A program made the position numbers and the translations under genes. Positions 1-10,727 of a stretch of DNA of 64,000 nt are shown here, in pieces. Numbering within the stretch: position 1 is the stretch's first letter; each line of letters starts with the position of its first letter. The notes under the pieces are model-generated. The model saw only the letters and a list, made by a program, of their open reading frames with translations. It made no database searches and was not told the DNA's origin. Source of the DNA: Darksidea phi (taxonomy: Eukaryota; Ascomycota; Dothideomycetes; Pleosporales; Lentitheciaceae); NCBI GenBank assembly GCA_030770425.1, contig JASJFT010000173.1:3395-67394 (forward strand). Reading direction: 5' to 3'.

Positions 1-490
1 TTTATATCTTTTAGCCGTGCCGCCACGGAATTGAGGATCTCGTCGGATAAGCTCGATTGGCCACCTAAGGCTTTCACGGCGGCTCTTCTAACGTACCGGT
101 CTCTGTCTTTTAGCCGTGCCACCACAGCCTTGAGGATCTCGTCAGACAAGCTCGATTGGCTACCTAAGGCTTCCACTGCGGCCATTCTGACGTCCCAGTC
201 CTGGTGATCTAACTGTGTCGCCACGGACCTGAGGATCCTATCGGACAAGTTTGATCCGCTACGTACGGCATCCATAGTGGCTATTCTGACGTTTAGGGAT
301 TTGTGTTGTAGCCGTACCGCTACGGAATTAAGGATCTCGTCGGACAGGCTCGATTGGCTACTTAAAGCTTCTACGACGGCTCTTCTAACGTCCCGGTCTC
401 CGTCTCCTAGCCGTGCCCCTATATAATTGAGGATCTCGTCGGACAAGCTCGATTGGGAACCGAAGACTTTTAGGGCGGCCGTTCTCATCT
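1..490 (-). repeat. 99-bp tandem repeats encoding HEAT-like units
   Basis: Five consecutive 99-bp (33-residue) units inside the NLR gene. The shared block ctcgattgg recurs at 52-60, 151-159, (diverged) 250-258, 349-357 and 448-456, exactly 99 bp apart. Each unit encodes a helix with SSLSDEIL followed by a basic RDVRRAAV-type helix. The array continues past the left edge, so the copy number is unknown. Confidence 0.9.
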
Positions 491-3412
491 CGTATCCAGA
501 CATGTCTTGCATCAGCCAAGAAGCTACCAGTTCCATGATACTAGAAGAGATTACTGGTCGTCCCGATAGAGAATACAGAATTTTCGTTCTAATGTCGTCA
601 GACCCCTCCCGTAAGGCGGTGTATATGGTCGGCTCAGGACATTCTACCTCGGTTGCTAGGCGTGAGAAATTCATATATTGGCATTCAAATAACAACCACT
701 GCGACAGTTTCACTTCCAGACCTTTTCGAGGCTGCATCTCTTTCGATACTTCGCTCAAGCAATGCATAACCAGCCGTTGATGCGTAGGGCCTAAAAGGTC
801 GAGTGGTTCTTCCTCGATTGTTCGGAAGAAACGGAGTGTTTCTTCCCCTTTCTCGGTGTCAAGTAAGCCGGTAACAAAACGCCACATAACGTCATAGTGC
901 GCCATGTATTTGTGTTTCCGAAGAAAATTGACGGCTTTGGTCTCCTCGATCTTTCCACTTCTGAGTGTCAAGCATTTGAGCGGTTCGTTAGCTTTCCACT
1001 GCCGTACAAAATACCGCGCCGCAAAGTACTCTTGAAAGGTCAAGTGTAAGAAATGGTAACTTCGGTTGCGGCCCTCCGTTGAGGGATCTGAGGTTCGCAG
1101 AAAGGAGAGCCGGGCGAGCGTCTTGTCAAGCAAGCATTTCCTTCCAGTGCGGTTAAACAGCACAGATATAGTGTTTCGGTGCTCTGAATCGAAGTCCATA
1201 ATATTGTTGAGCAGTCCTGTAAATGCAAAGCATTCGAGAATATGGATCTCATCTTCGACGAAGTCTTTGATCTCTGAGGAGTGCAAGATACTGACGTCGC
1301 TTTCAGTTATTAGCTCCCCTTCAGTACGCATTTTATCCAATCGCATTATATCCTTCTTCCACAATCTCTCCTCGATGGATTGGTAGACAGCAGTCATAGT
1401 TTGCGGTATTTTTTTGGCACCCAAGCCGTCCCAGGTGTAACAAAGCGCGTCCAGCTGGATTGGGATCCGAACAAGGCCCTGAATGAGCCAATGCTTTTGA
1501 AGAAACAACTGGACCTTGCTAACTTTTTCGGGGTCGGACAAGACCTTTTCTAAATAGCTTTCTACTTGATCAGGAAAGAATCCTATCGTTTCTAAGTGGA
1601 GGTCGATACGTTTGAGGCCAGGTGGGAGTTTAGCGTTCGGTCGGGACGTAACGATGATGTTAGACTGATCTAGAAGGTCTCGGAGAAAACGGAACATATC
1701 GTCATCGGCGCCGCTCAAGTCTTGAGATATCTCATCCAGACCATCGAGGATGAACAAAGTCCTATCACCCTGGGTGTCATTCAATGTTCGCCACAACTCT
1801 TTAGCGAGGCGACGGCCATCGTCGTGTCCCTGCCCAGAGAAATACTCATGGTAGAAGAGATCCTCAAGGTTATATCCCAAGAATTTTCGCCCTTTCAGCC
1901 TTCGTAACGGCAGCCAAAGCACGCGATCGAACAACTCTGTCCATGTACGATGATGGGTAAAGTCATGGACAATCTTTTTGCACAAGGTAGTCTTGCCAAC
2001 TCCGGCACGTCCTCGAATTAAAATTCTTCTTGGCTGTGTCTGGTGACTGCCGGATCCACTGCGCCGATCAAAAATTGTGTGCAGCTTGATCTGACTGTTC
2101 TTCTCTGGTGTCTCAATCCGCAGTCGATTGAGGAGCGAAAACGGGGAGGACTGAGGCGCTTCGTCTCCCTCCGATCCTTCCTTTGAGCAGTCTGCCCTTT
2201 TGCTGGGCTGTTCCACTATGGCGAGATTTATGTAGCACTGCTCCATTGACAAAAGGTCTCCTGAGAGGCGTTCAATTCTGAGCCTGTCCGCACTATAGTA
2301 CTTGTCGCGTATCCAAGCGTCTGCTTCTCCGGGAAAAGAATTATTAACCATCTCGCGGATGACACGACGCACTGCTTTAAAGCTTTGCTCGTCCGGCGTT
2401 TCAAACTTGTTGATGTTGAAATGGTTTCGCGGCAACGCGTGTTTATCGCATACAGCGGCATCTAGGCAGCCGGAAGTCTCGTCGACAAAGGTAACCCGTT
2501 TATCAACCTTGAGAAGATTAGAATACTTATCAACTTATCTAGATATTACTTACCGATTTTGGATCCTTCCCTAATATCGCACCTATATTCGTATCCATTT
2601 GCTCGTAGAAACACGCCACTTTGGGCATACGACCCTTCCTAGCGTGGTAGAGATAGTCATCGACGAGGGTGGTAAGGGTTTCGTCCCCATAACGGAGGAT
2701 CTGGAGATTCTCTGTATGGACCGCTCCACCCTTGAAACGTTCTTGTGCAAGGTAGGGAATGTCGCCTCGAGAGAACACATCATGTGTTCCCCGGAAAGGA
2801 GTTCCCAGGAATACCAGCCCGACTGTTGACTTCCAGATAGTAGCCCATTTATCCTCGATGTGCGCATCAACAAGGGTCTAGTATGGATTAGCCCCGCACT
2901 TTGCATGTTTACAGTCCTAACAGACCCTGAGTACTACCAAGCCTCCAAAGCTGTGCGCGATGAAGATAAGCGGTCGGAGTGGATTATCCTATAGGTATAA
3001 GCGTCTAATGTCGGAGGACGGTGCTAAGTACGGGTGTTTACCTTTCTCTCATCTGTCAATTCCGGCAGTAGCTGTCGGCTAATAGCAGGAGCCTTAGTCT
3101 TGATTGCGCCTTCCCCAAACCATGCAGACATGTAGCCGTATCTCATAATTCGGGCATTTGGTATCGCTGCTGGTAGCATTTCTGCATCCTTTAGCCAGTT
3201 CACGTAGCGTTCGCCATCTGCTGAGCCAACCCGCTTGCACCAGGTATGATCAGGATGTGCGCCCATCCCATGGACGGCGACGATGCTTAATAGTAGTGAG
3301 CAAGATCCCTAGGAAGGCGGTGTAGGATAGCATACTCAATAGTAGGCACATTATTCTTAGGTGGCTCATACAGGACCCTGAGCCCAATGTCTTCTTCTAA
3401 TATACGACCAGC
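1..3412 (-). CDS. NLR-type protein: SesB-like hydrolase, NACHT, HEAT-like repeats (partial)
   Basis: Cytoplasmic NLR-like signalling ATPase of the fungal incompatibility/innate-immunity type; the role is inferred from the family. The gene enters from the left edge on the minus strand, so its C-terminus is missing. Domain order: an alpha/beta hydrolase with VHGMGAHPDHTW, the nucleophile elbow AHSFGG and LGTPFRG; a linker; NACHT with Walker A GRAGVGKT near 1986-2012 and Walker B-like LFILDGLDEIS near 1735-1765; then 33-residue HEAT-like repeats from about 490 down to 1. Four introns splice cleanly: 3286-3335, 2989-3041, 2878-2925 and 2508-2553. The frame stays open from 2507 to the edge. The true start is unresolved: an acceptor-like CCTAG precedes 3412, so at least one more 5' exon is likely. 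Catalytic Ser and P-loop are present, so the allele looks functional. Confidence 0.85.
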
Positions 3413-3726
3413 CTAGGATTGTTTTAGCCAAGCTTCCTACATAGTTATGAGAGAACATGCCATAAAGCTAGAGGCGGATGCACGTATAGATCCCAATTCT
3501 CTAAGCTAGAAAGGGGAAGCTAACGACCGTAAGGTGGGAGAAAGCGGGATTCTGAACTTTTAACCTACGGTTGCGTGTGAGCTAGTCGCCAAGCAGCACT
3601 AGTGCGGGCTGAACGGGGTGGAAGGGTCTAGAAGTGCCATCGCTTGCCTAAGGCGCAACATCCTTCGCGGAGCCTGCCCATCGCCCACACACACGACTTA
3701 TCCCAACAATACTCTTCCGCGCAGTC
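3413..3726. other. intergenic, possible 5' end of the NLR gene
   Basis: It may hold the first short exon and promoter of the NLR gene. A minus-strand ATG near 3460 is possible, but no intron of normal length links it to the next exon. Nothing else is seen. Confidence 0.4.
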
Positions 3727-4658
3727 ATGCCGCCATTTTCCAAAGCGAACCAGCTCGTTCGAGATCTCGATCCTGAAGCTGGAGCTCTGCCGATTACGAC
3801 TCTGCCCGGCCAGCCTTCTATTATGCTTGGCGACGCTGTTCGCGTAAGACAATTCCTTGAAAACGAGCTTTGGTCTAAAGTTCATGACGACCCTCTCCAG
3901 CACAAACATTAACCCGTTACATCGACAACGGGTGAAAGGTCTCAAAATCATCGTTACGGAAGAACCTCGACTGCATTTGGTGTAGATACACGACCGCATA
4001 CTCATTAAACCTCTTCCGCGATATTTGCCATCGCAGGCTTTCTAGGAAGTATTCCTAAACGAGAGTTCAGACCGACTGGGCGAAAATCAAAAGAATATTC
4101 GTAAAGCTGTGACTAGATTCTTGCGGACGTACCGCTTCTTAGTCCAGCACGAATCGGACTTCAACATCGCTCAGCAAGATAGCCTCCGCTTTATCCCTAG
4201 GGACGTGGATTGGGGCATCTTTCTGCCGATTTATCTCAGCACTCGACTATATTAAGGACGCGGTAGTGTCAAGGAGGTACTGCTACCGCGAGCTAAGGCT
4301 GACTTGACTCAGCTTTTACGCCCTGCTGCTCCTTGGTAAATTTTACTTCGAACAGGTGTATACTTAGTACGGAGATTTCTTCGGGCGGCTTTATAGACCC
4401 ATACTCTTCGTATTCGCTATAGTTTCAACAATTTTAAATTCGATGCAGGTTGCTCTTGCATCCGAGCAGCTCGCGGCTGCTCACTAGGAGTGATTTTGAT
4501 ATCTGTCTCGCTGGTTTAGCATAGTAAGCCTAGTAAGAGCGGCCGTTATTTCGATATGGTTCGTCCTGCTTTGGCTATAGATATTTCTAGAGTGGACCTA
4601 TACTATACGACGCAAGATGAAGCAAAGGCGAGACGCTCGTGGTTCATCGTCGTGTTAG
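3727..4658 (+). pseudogene. decayed multi-span membrane protein, DUF6601-like
   Basis: Conceptual translation across stops resembles a fungal membrane-protein family that I recall as DUF6601: an N-terminal FLENELWSK, then HRQRVKG, EEPRLHLV, HDRILIKPLPRY, FLRTYRF, HESDFNIAQQDSLR, and two hydrophobic segments (LFVFAIVSTILNSMQV and FSIVSLV...WFVLLWL). Stops sit where this family has tryptophan: TAG at 3983 (after LHLV), TAG at 4043 (after QAF), TAG at 4485, TGA at 4491, TGA at 4497 and TAG at 4578. TGG to TAG or TGA is the G-to-A change made by repeat-induced point mutation. At least two frameshifts also occur, near 3905 and 4265. The locus cannot make a full protein. The family name is from memory; the decay is seen directly. 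Confidence 0.65.
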
Positions 4659-5110
4659 ATGGGCTAGGTGCCTACACAAGAGCTTAGTGTCGCCTTTGTA
4701 GATGTTGATAGTTTCAGCAAATGCAGGCGGCGAAAAGTAGGAATGTCACTTGAGGTACCTCTGCAGGTGCGTTAGCAGATCGGCCAGCACTTAAGATGCT
4801 CTGGGTGGCGCGCCAGCAGAGAGGGAGGCCGACCCGCACCGGCCATGACCTTGTGAAGTGGCGAATCTACAAGAGGTGAGCTGGTTGACGGGCCCCACAG
4901 CGCTTCTCCATCTCCCCGCACTTCAACAGTTCAAAGCATGCATGCAGCCTTGATGACATACAAGTAGTATAAACAATAACACACAAACTATCAAGACATC
5001 AAAATGTGAATTGTAAATATCTACAACGAAAGAGCGGTACACGACCAACTCGGGGTATAAAAAGGTAATATAGCAACTTCCACATCCCTCGCCCGACCGC
5101 GACCTCACAA
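4659..5110. other. intergenic
   Basis: It lies between the pseudogene and the 3' end of the aspartic-protease-like gene, and probably holds that gene's 3' UTR and terminator. No coding signal is seen. Confidence 0.5.
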
Positions 5111-6624
5111 TCACCGTTTTTTCCAAAAGAAAGGCGTCGCGCTCTTGGGCGGCGGGTCAAACTCCGGTGCATCCTCGACCTCCATTTGAGCAAACTTGGC
5201 CTGCTTGTCAGCCGCCATGGCCTTCTCGACCTTGCGCTCCGCGACCCTCCTCCGACAGCTCATCACGAAGCAGTACGCGCACACGGCAATACCCATACCG
5301 CCCAGCACACCGCCGATGACGGCACCAATAAGTCCTTGTTTCAGCCAGGCACCTTGTTTGGGGCGCTCGTACGCTGCGGGTTCGGGGCCCTTGGGGCAGA
5401 AGGTGACGGGCATTACGGCGTTGTTCTTCTGGATGGCTTCGGCGAGGTAAAAGGCTTGTTGTTCAAAGTCGGCCATGAGGTAGACTTGGCCAAGGAAGGC
5501 GGCGCCGAGGTAGAAGGGGGCGTCGGAGTCTTCGGAGCGCTCTTGGATGGGCGTGATGTTTGAGGCGTTCATGAGGACTTCGGGGGGGAGGGTTATTGTG
5601 AAGCCGTCCTCGAGGACGATGGAAAGAGTGCCGTTGAAGGCGTTTTTGAGCTTGAGCGAGTTGTCGCCCCATGTATTGTCCTGCTCGGCGCCTAGGTGGG
5701 ATATGAAGTTTTGCGTTATTTCGTAGGGAAGTGAAAGGGGGAATTGGTCCGTTGTCAGTTCGGCTTCGAAGGTTTCTGGGCGCGATTTCATGTTTGAAAA
5801 CTTGCCGGTGTCGAAGAGCGATACATTGGCACTCGGATCCTTGGTGTCGGCGATGAAGATGTCTTTGACTTTGACAGTCATCGGGTTCATGCGTGCAGTG
5901 TTCATGGGATACTTGTGAACGGGGCCGGTGAAGCGGCCTGAATCGTAGCCTCCGTAGACGTTGCTCCCGTTCACGGCGCCTCCGGCACGATCGAAACCTT
6001 GGCCGATGTAGAGCGAATACGTTTTGCCGGCGATGATGTCGCGAGCGGCGAGGTCACGGAGAACCGTAGACGACAAACCCATGCCGACCACGCCTGGGAT
6101 TACCGAACCTTCCTCGGCTACTTTGACGGTTGAGTCTTCGATAAGGGTTTGCGAAGCGCCGTCTACTTCGAAGTAGTGCGTGTATAGGCGGATAGTGTCC
6201 TGGCCGTAGTAACCGTCGAGGGTAGCGTTGTTGCCGTTGTCTAGTGATTGGAAGTCCTTATTTTCTGAAAATCTGGAAGGACTGTAAGCAGATGACAGCG
6301 CATGTCTCCGAAGAACACATACGTTGTTGAATCTTTAGTGATGAAGAAACCACCAGTCGATGTACTACATTCCCTCAAGGTGCTGTTGTCGCAATATGTG
6401 GGGGCAGCGAAAGAAGTATGATTCAGCGATAATGACGGCCACAGACTGTGGTTCTGTGCAGACGTTCCGACGCCGATAAAGGATCCATACTGGAAGACGG
6501 GAGAGTCATGGACGGCCCTCTTGTGAATGTCGACGTAGATGGGAGCCTTGGAGCAGTTGAAAGCAACTGTGGACTGAGCCAACAGCACAGTTGCGGCGGA
6601 GAGGTAGAAAACCAGCGATGGCAT
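5111..6624 (-). CDS. membrane-anchored aspartic-protease-like protein lacking catalytic residues
   Basis: About 487 residues in two exons: 6323-6624 and 5111-6272. The acceptor could instead be 9 bp upstream, which keeps the frame. A signal peptide (MPSLVFYLSAATVLLAQSTVAF) is followed by a pepsin-fold ectodomain (GYYGQDTIRLYTHYF, VVGMGLSS, FYLGAAFLGQVYLMADFE), one membrane helix near the C-terminus (LIGAVIGGVLGGMGIAVCAY) and a basic cytosolic tail ending WKKR. Where active pepsins have the first DTGS, this protein reads GVGTSAQNHSLWPS, and the second Asp motif is also missing. It is therefore probably a cell-surface binding or sensor protein and not a protease (inference). Several NxS/T sites suggest glycosylation. 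The start at 6624 was chosen because it begins the signal peptide; upstream in-frame codons give an implausible leader. Confidence 0.82.
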
Positions 6625-8349
6625 AGTCGAAGAGTGTATTACGTCCGAGTCCAGCAGACAAAATGCGTCGAAGAATGTAAAACAACACGTCTCGCAAAGG
6701 TCGAGGGAGACAGGAGGAGCAGCGAGTCCGAAGGATGAGGCACAGTAAAGACTCGGAAATCTCACCTGTAAGACGCGACTGGATGGCAGAGCGGTGTCTT
6801 TGTAGGCCTTATGCATCCACAGATCCATAGGCTAAGATGAGCGCAGAGAGTGGCAGCCAGTCAGACGCCACCTGGACGCTGCTGCTATTCTCGACCCATT
6901 GTGGATCTGTGCAAGGGCGTGCCGTTCTTAGACCACGGAAGTTTGCTGTGGGCGCTGGCTAGAGCCGCAGATGAGCAAGCGAAGTTGGTTGTTAGCGCTT
7001 GCTGATGCTTGCTAATGGCGCCATGGGAGGACCGGCACCCCGCAACCGGGTTGGCGTGGGCGCTTGGAAAAGACGGATGACTGTGGAGGAAAGATGATCC
7101 TCTCCGGCGGGGGAGATTGTGGGACGCCTAGTTGTCGATGACTGGAGGGTCGTCGATGACTGGAGGGAGGTTGCGGGGGCCCCTTGCACGTAGTACCAAA
7201 AATACCGCCGGCGTCTACGGGGGCGGTCGATTGGACGGGAGCGATCGCGCACAGGCCTCCATATTACACCGCATATCTCTTCGACCTCACACAGCAACGT
7301 CCGCTCTTTTCTCGTGCGGGTTAGCTGCAGCTGCATCGTCCAACAAGCTCGCGCCAATATCCTCGTTCAACGCCTCGTCGGCCGGCGGCATTAAGGCGTC
7401 CCGTCTTGTTCCCAGGCATGCTCATCCCCCGCATCCGTAATCAACCCCATCGTAGATCTTCCCGTGAGGCATATATTGGTCTGGAGGAATTTGGGTATAT
7501 GCGGCTCTCTGAATAACGCGGGAAGGAAATGCTCCGAATGCGCTTTCATATATCGCTGCAGGTAAATGCAACCGAGAGTGCATGCTGTATTGCACTAAAA
7601 AGCGGAGCATGAGGGCGTTCCCACACTACGCAGGACGAATGAGTTGTCGAATCTGACGCTGCAAGGCGCTTACAGCTCGTTCTCTGCTGTGTTTGCGCAT
7701 GGGGATAGCGGGCTTTTCTCGACGCAACTTAAACTTCGTCTGGTTGATACTCTAATGACCGAGTATCTAGAAGGGCGTTTCGAAGTGAGAGTGGCTTCTC
7801 ACGGGCGCCCGCCATCCTGCATCGAGAAGGCGCGCGCTTCGGCAAAGCGATGCCTCATGACCCTCAATCCCATACACCCCCATTACCGTGGCGAAATCAA
7901 GCCTCCGCAAATACAGTGCTATTATTCATCTAACAATAATCTCGCCGTAGCCGTCATCCACCGACGGACAAGGCCAGACATGTGTAACTGAATATGCCAG
8001 TTGACCATACCACAGCACAATCGCGCTCTTGCGATGCTACATACTCATCATACGAAGCAGCCACACTATCTATGCTATCTACATATCCCTTCGTCCCAAA
8101 AACGCCCCCTAGATGATATTCGCTTACACAAGGGAGTAATGCGGTCCTATGACAATGACTTTTACAACTCCTCTGAATCCCACACGCCGTGTAGCTGAGC
8201 TGAAACCAACTATAAGTCTGCAACGCCGCGTTTGCGCCTAGCGAATACATGCTATACAATGAAAAATATAAAAAGTACATCACAACATAGGCGAAACAGC
8301 TCCCCGAACCTCTGCCTACGAGTGTTGCTCGTCGAGCGAATCAGACCAT
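6625..8349. other. long intergenic stretch
   Basis: Only short, low-support frames are present (the longest, 115 codons at 7644-7991, resembles nothing I know). A 15-bp motif gtcgatgactggagg is directly repeated at about 7135-7165. The part near 6625-6900 is the likely promoter of the protease-like gene; the part near 8349 is the 3' flank of the CAF-1 gene. Confidence 0.5.
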
Positions 8350-10309
8350 CTAGCTGAACAACACCCATCGCTTCTCTTTCTCGGAGGGGCCGACTCGCTT
8401 TGCAACAGCAGTGAGCGTGTTCGTGATCGCATCCTTCGGTACCTTGGGAAACTTCTTCTTCAGCGCTTCGATCATGCCGATCTTGGTAAGATCTTGGCCT
8501 TCAACCTCCGCCTTGAAGGCCTGGAGCTGTTCCGGCGCAATCATCCTCTTAGGCTTCATAGCCTTGGCAGCAGAGCCTGGTGGTGTGGTTTGGGTCGAAT
8601 TCAATGTGTTTAGTATACCCTTGAGAGGGCGTGATGCAAGCGGGAGACGCGGTGGGTTCATCGAACCGTTGCTCACGATGTCCTTCATTGTGGGCTGAAT
8701 GGCCGTATGAACAGGAATAGGTTCAGGAGCCCAGTATGCGGTCGAGAAGGGGTCAATAGAGTGAGGGTGAGGCTCTGAGTTATCATGTTAGTACGACTCC
8801 GGCTGATACTCTTCGAAGATCGCATACCTAGTAAGAAGCCCATCCTGAAACTCTTGAATTCAGTTGATATCGCCCCCGATCCGTCGTTCAATCGAGAGAC
8901 ACCCCGTGAATCCTCCCAGCAGAGACCGGTGCTGACAGGTTCTTGATCGCCGCTAAGCAGTCGTCGCTTCAGCTGTGGGTCTTCGTCGTCATCGAGGAAG
9001 CCGTCCATTTCCTCATCGCCATCCTCGTCGAGATCATCGTCGCCCTCAGAGTCTAGATCCTCGCCCTCTTCGGGTTCTTCCCATTCTGCTTCTGAATCAT
9101 AGTCATAATTGAGGTCTGAAAACCCACGGGAGATTGGGTTTCGCGCAAGCCTACGCTCTTCAAAAACAGTATGTAGCTTTGTGTATGTACCATAATAAGG
9201 GGGCCGGACGTCCTCAGGGAAGTGCAGGTACTTCAGCGGGACCTGCTTGAGTAGCTGGAGAGGTTGCGGTGGTTTGCTGCTGCCGTCGCCCGTTAGGTCG
9301 ATTGGACAGTCGGCAGAGCCGTTAACCAGATCGACTATCTCGGCGATGGTTGCGGTTTCCATCCCTCGTCTTCGCTTGGGGAACAATGATCGGACAGTCT
9401 CCAAAGTTATCGGTTCCATCTCGACGTCCTCCTGGGCAATGACTTTGTCCATCCGTTTCTGAGCCGCGGCAAGGACCTTGGGATCAACCACAAAGGCATT
9501 GTAGGGCGCGAGGGTGGCGTGGGGAGGTAACGAGAACGGGAGGAAGAACCGATCGTAGTCCGTTTGGGCGTTCTTCTGGATGGCTTTCTGTGGTGAGGGG
9601 GGAACGGAGTCAGTACTAGTCAATGTCGTGTCCGGTGCTAAAGATATATGGCCAGCGGTGGAAGGATTTTGGATAGTATCTACCATAGCTCTACCGGAGA
9701 GGTCCCCAGTCGGCTTTGGCTTGGTGAAGAAAGCGTTCAATCGCATTTGAGACTGATATCACGGTTAGCTCACTGTATGCTGTGATCGGCCATTTATCTT
9801 ACCCGCTCTTTCTTACGCTTTTCTTCTTCTTCCTGCTGCTGCTTGTGCTCCTTGGCACGTCGCTTCTCTTCTTTTTCCTCGTTCTTCTTCCGCTTCTCCT
9901 CATCGCGAGCGCGCTTTTCTTCTTCCTTCTGAGCCTTCTGTTCGGCCTTGGCTTTATCCTCCATCTCCTTCTGTGCCTTCTTGTCCGCGAGTGCCTTGGC
10001 CTTGGCCTCCTTTTCAGCGTCCCGATCCTTCTTCTCTTGAGGAGTTAACTTCCTCCGCTTCGCTGGTTGCGTGCTGCTAGTAGTGGGCGCAGAACCTGGT
10101 GCGGCCGCAATGTTACTGCTTGGTGGAATGGCGGTCTCTGCCTGCTTGAGAGGTGAGGGAGTTTCCATTGACGATATGACGGTCAATGGTGTGGATGCAG
10201 TCGAAGAAATGGACCGCCCTGGGGTGGAAAGCAGCGGTTCAGCGTCGTCGAGAGGGCGTTTGTGGGAAGCGGCGAGGGCGGCAGGGGTGGAAACCTCCAT
10301 GGTTTCCAT
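8350..10309 (-). CDS. RLF2: chromatin assembly factor 1 large subunit (p150/Rlf2)
   Basis: 618 residues in three exons: 9803-10309, 8828-9752 and 8350-8774. This is the nuclear histone chaperone subunit that deposits H3-H4 behind the replication fork and binds PCNA. Features in order: a KRRKLTPQEKKDRD start of a long charged K/E/R helix (about 95-169); a PIP-box-type motif QMRLNAFF at 171-178, whose first codons start exon 2; RPPYYGTYTK near 352-361; the acidic ED segment beginning DYDSEAEWEEPEEGED near 386 and running to about 427; and a C-terminal winged-helix-like segment (FKAEVEGQDLTKIGMIEALK ... KRVGPSEKEKRWVLFS). The start METMEV at 10309 is the first in-frame ATG. The gene is divergent from SPO11. 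Confidence 0.92.
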
Positions 10310-10727
10310 GGCTGTGGTAGGATCGAGATGAGCCACTGCGTGCGGTACAGTAGAGTAACAGCTGCGGTGGGATGCGCATGCGTGGGTTGCGGTCGGGAGT
10401 GGTGCATTGGCGGAGAGGATGGACGCGACTTTGTGGGGGGAGCCGCGACGCGTCCAGGGCGTGTTTAGTTCCCTATTGTGGAATAGCGCGCATCGGTAGC
10501 GCCTTCCCCGTCACCAAATATTACATTCAATTTGAAGAACACACTTGGTTGATCTCAGCGACTTTCGCATGCCTACGGTGTTGATATTGGCACAGGCCTC
10601 AGCTGAATTATGCTTTGACACCACTTTTGATCTCAATTGAGTCTAATCAAGACGGCTAATTTCATGATTAACAACAGCCTGATCCTCATCCGCCTGCCTT
10701 AGCTTCGAAAGATTGGGGCTTCAAGTT
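10310..10727. promoter_or_regulatory. shared divergent promoter region, RLF2/SPO11
   Basis: 418 bp separate the two divergent start codons, so both promoters must lie here or overlap the genes. I cannot assign specific factor sites with confidence. Confidence 0.5.

Noticed and set aside
1..490. The 99-bp repeats as a CRISPR-like array
   Set aside because: They are contiguous coding repeats without unique spacers, in frame with the NLR, in a eukaryote.
10310..10336. Earlier start of the CAF-1 gene at 10336
   Set aside because: The codon there is GTG, not ATG; the first in-frame ATG is at 10309.
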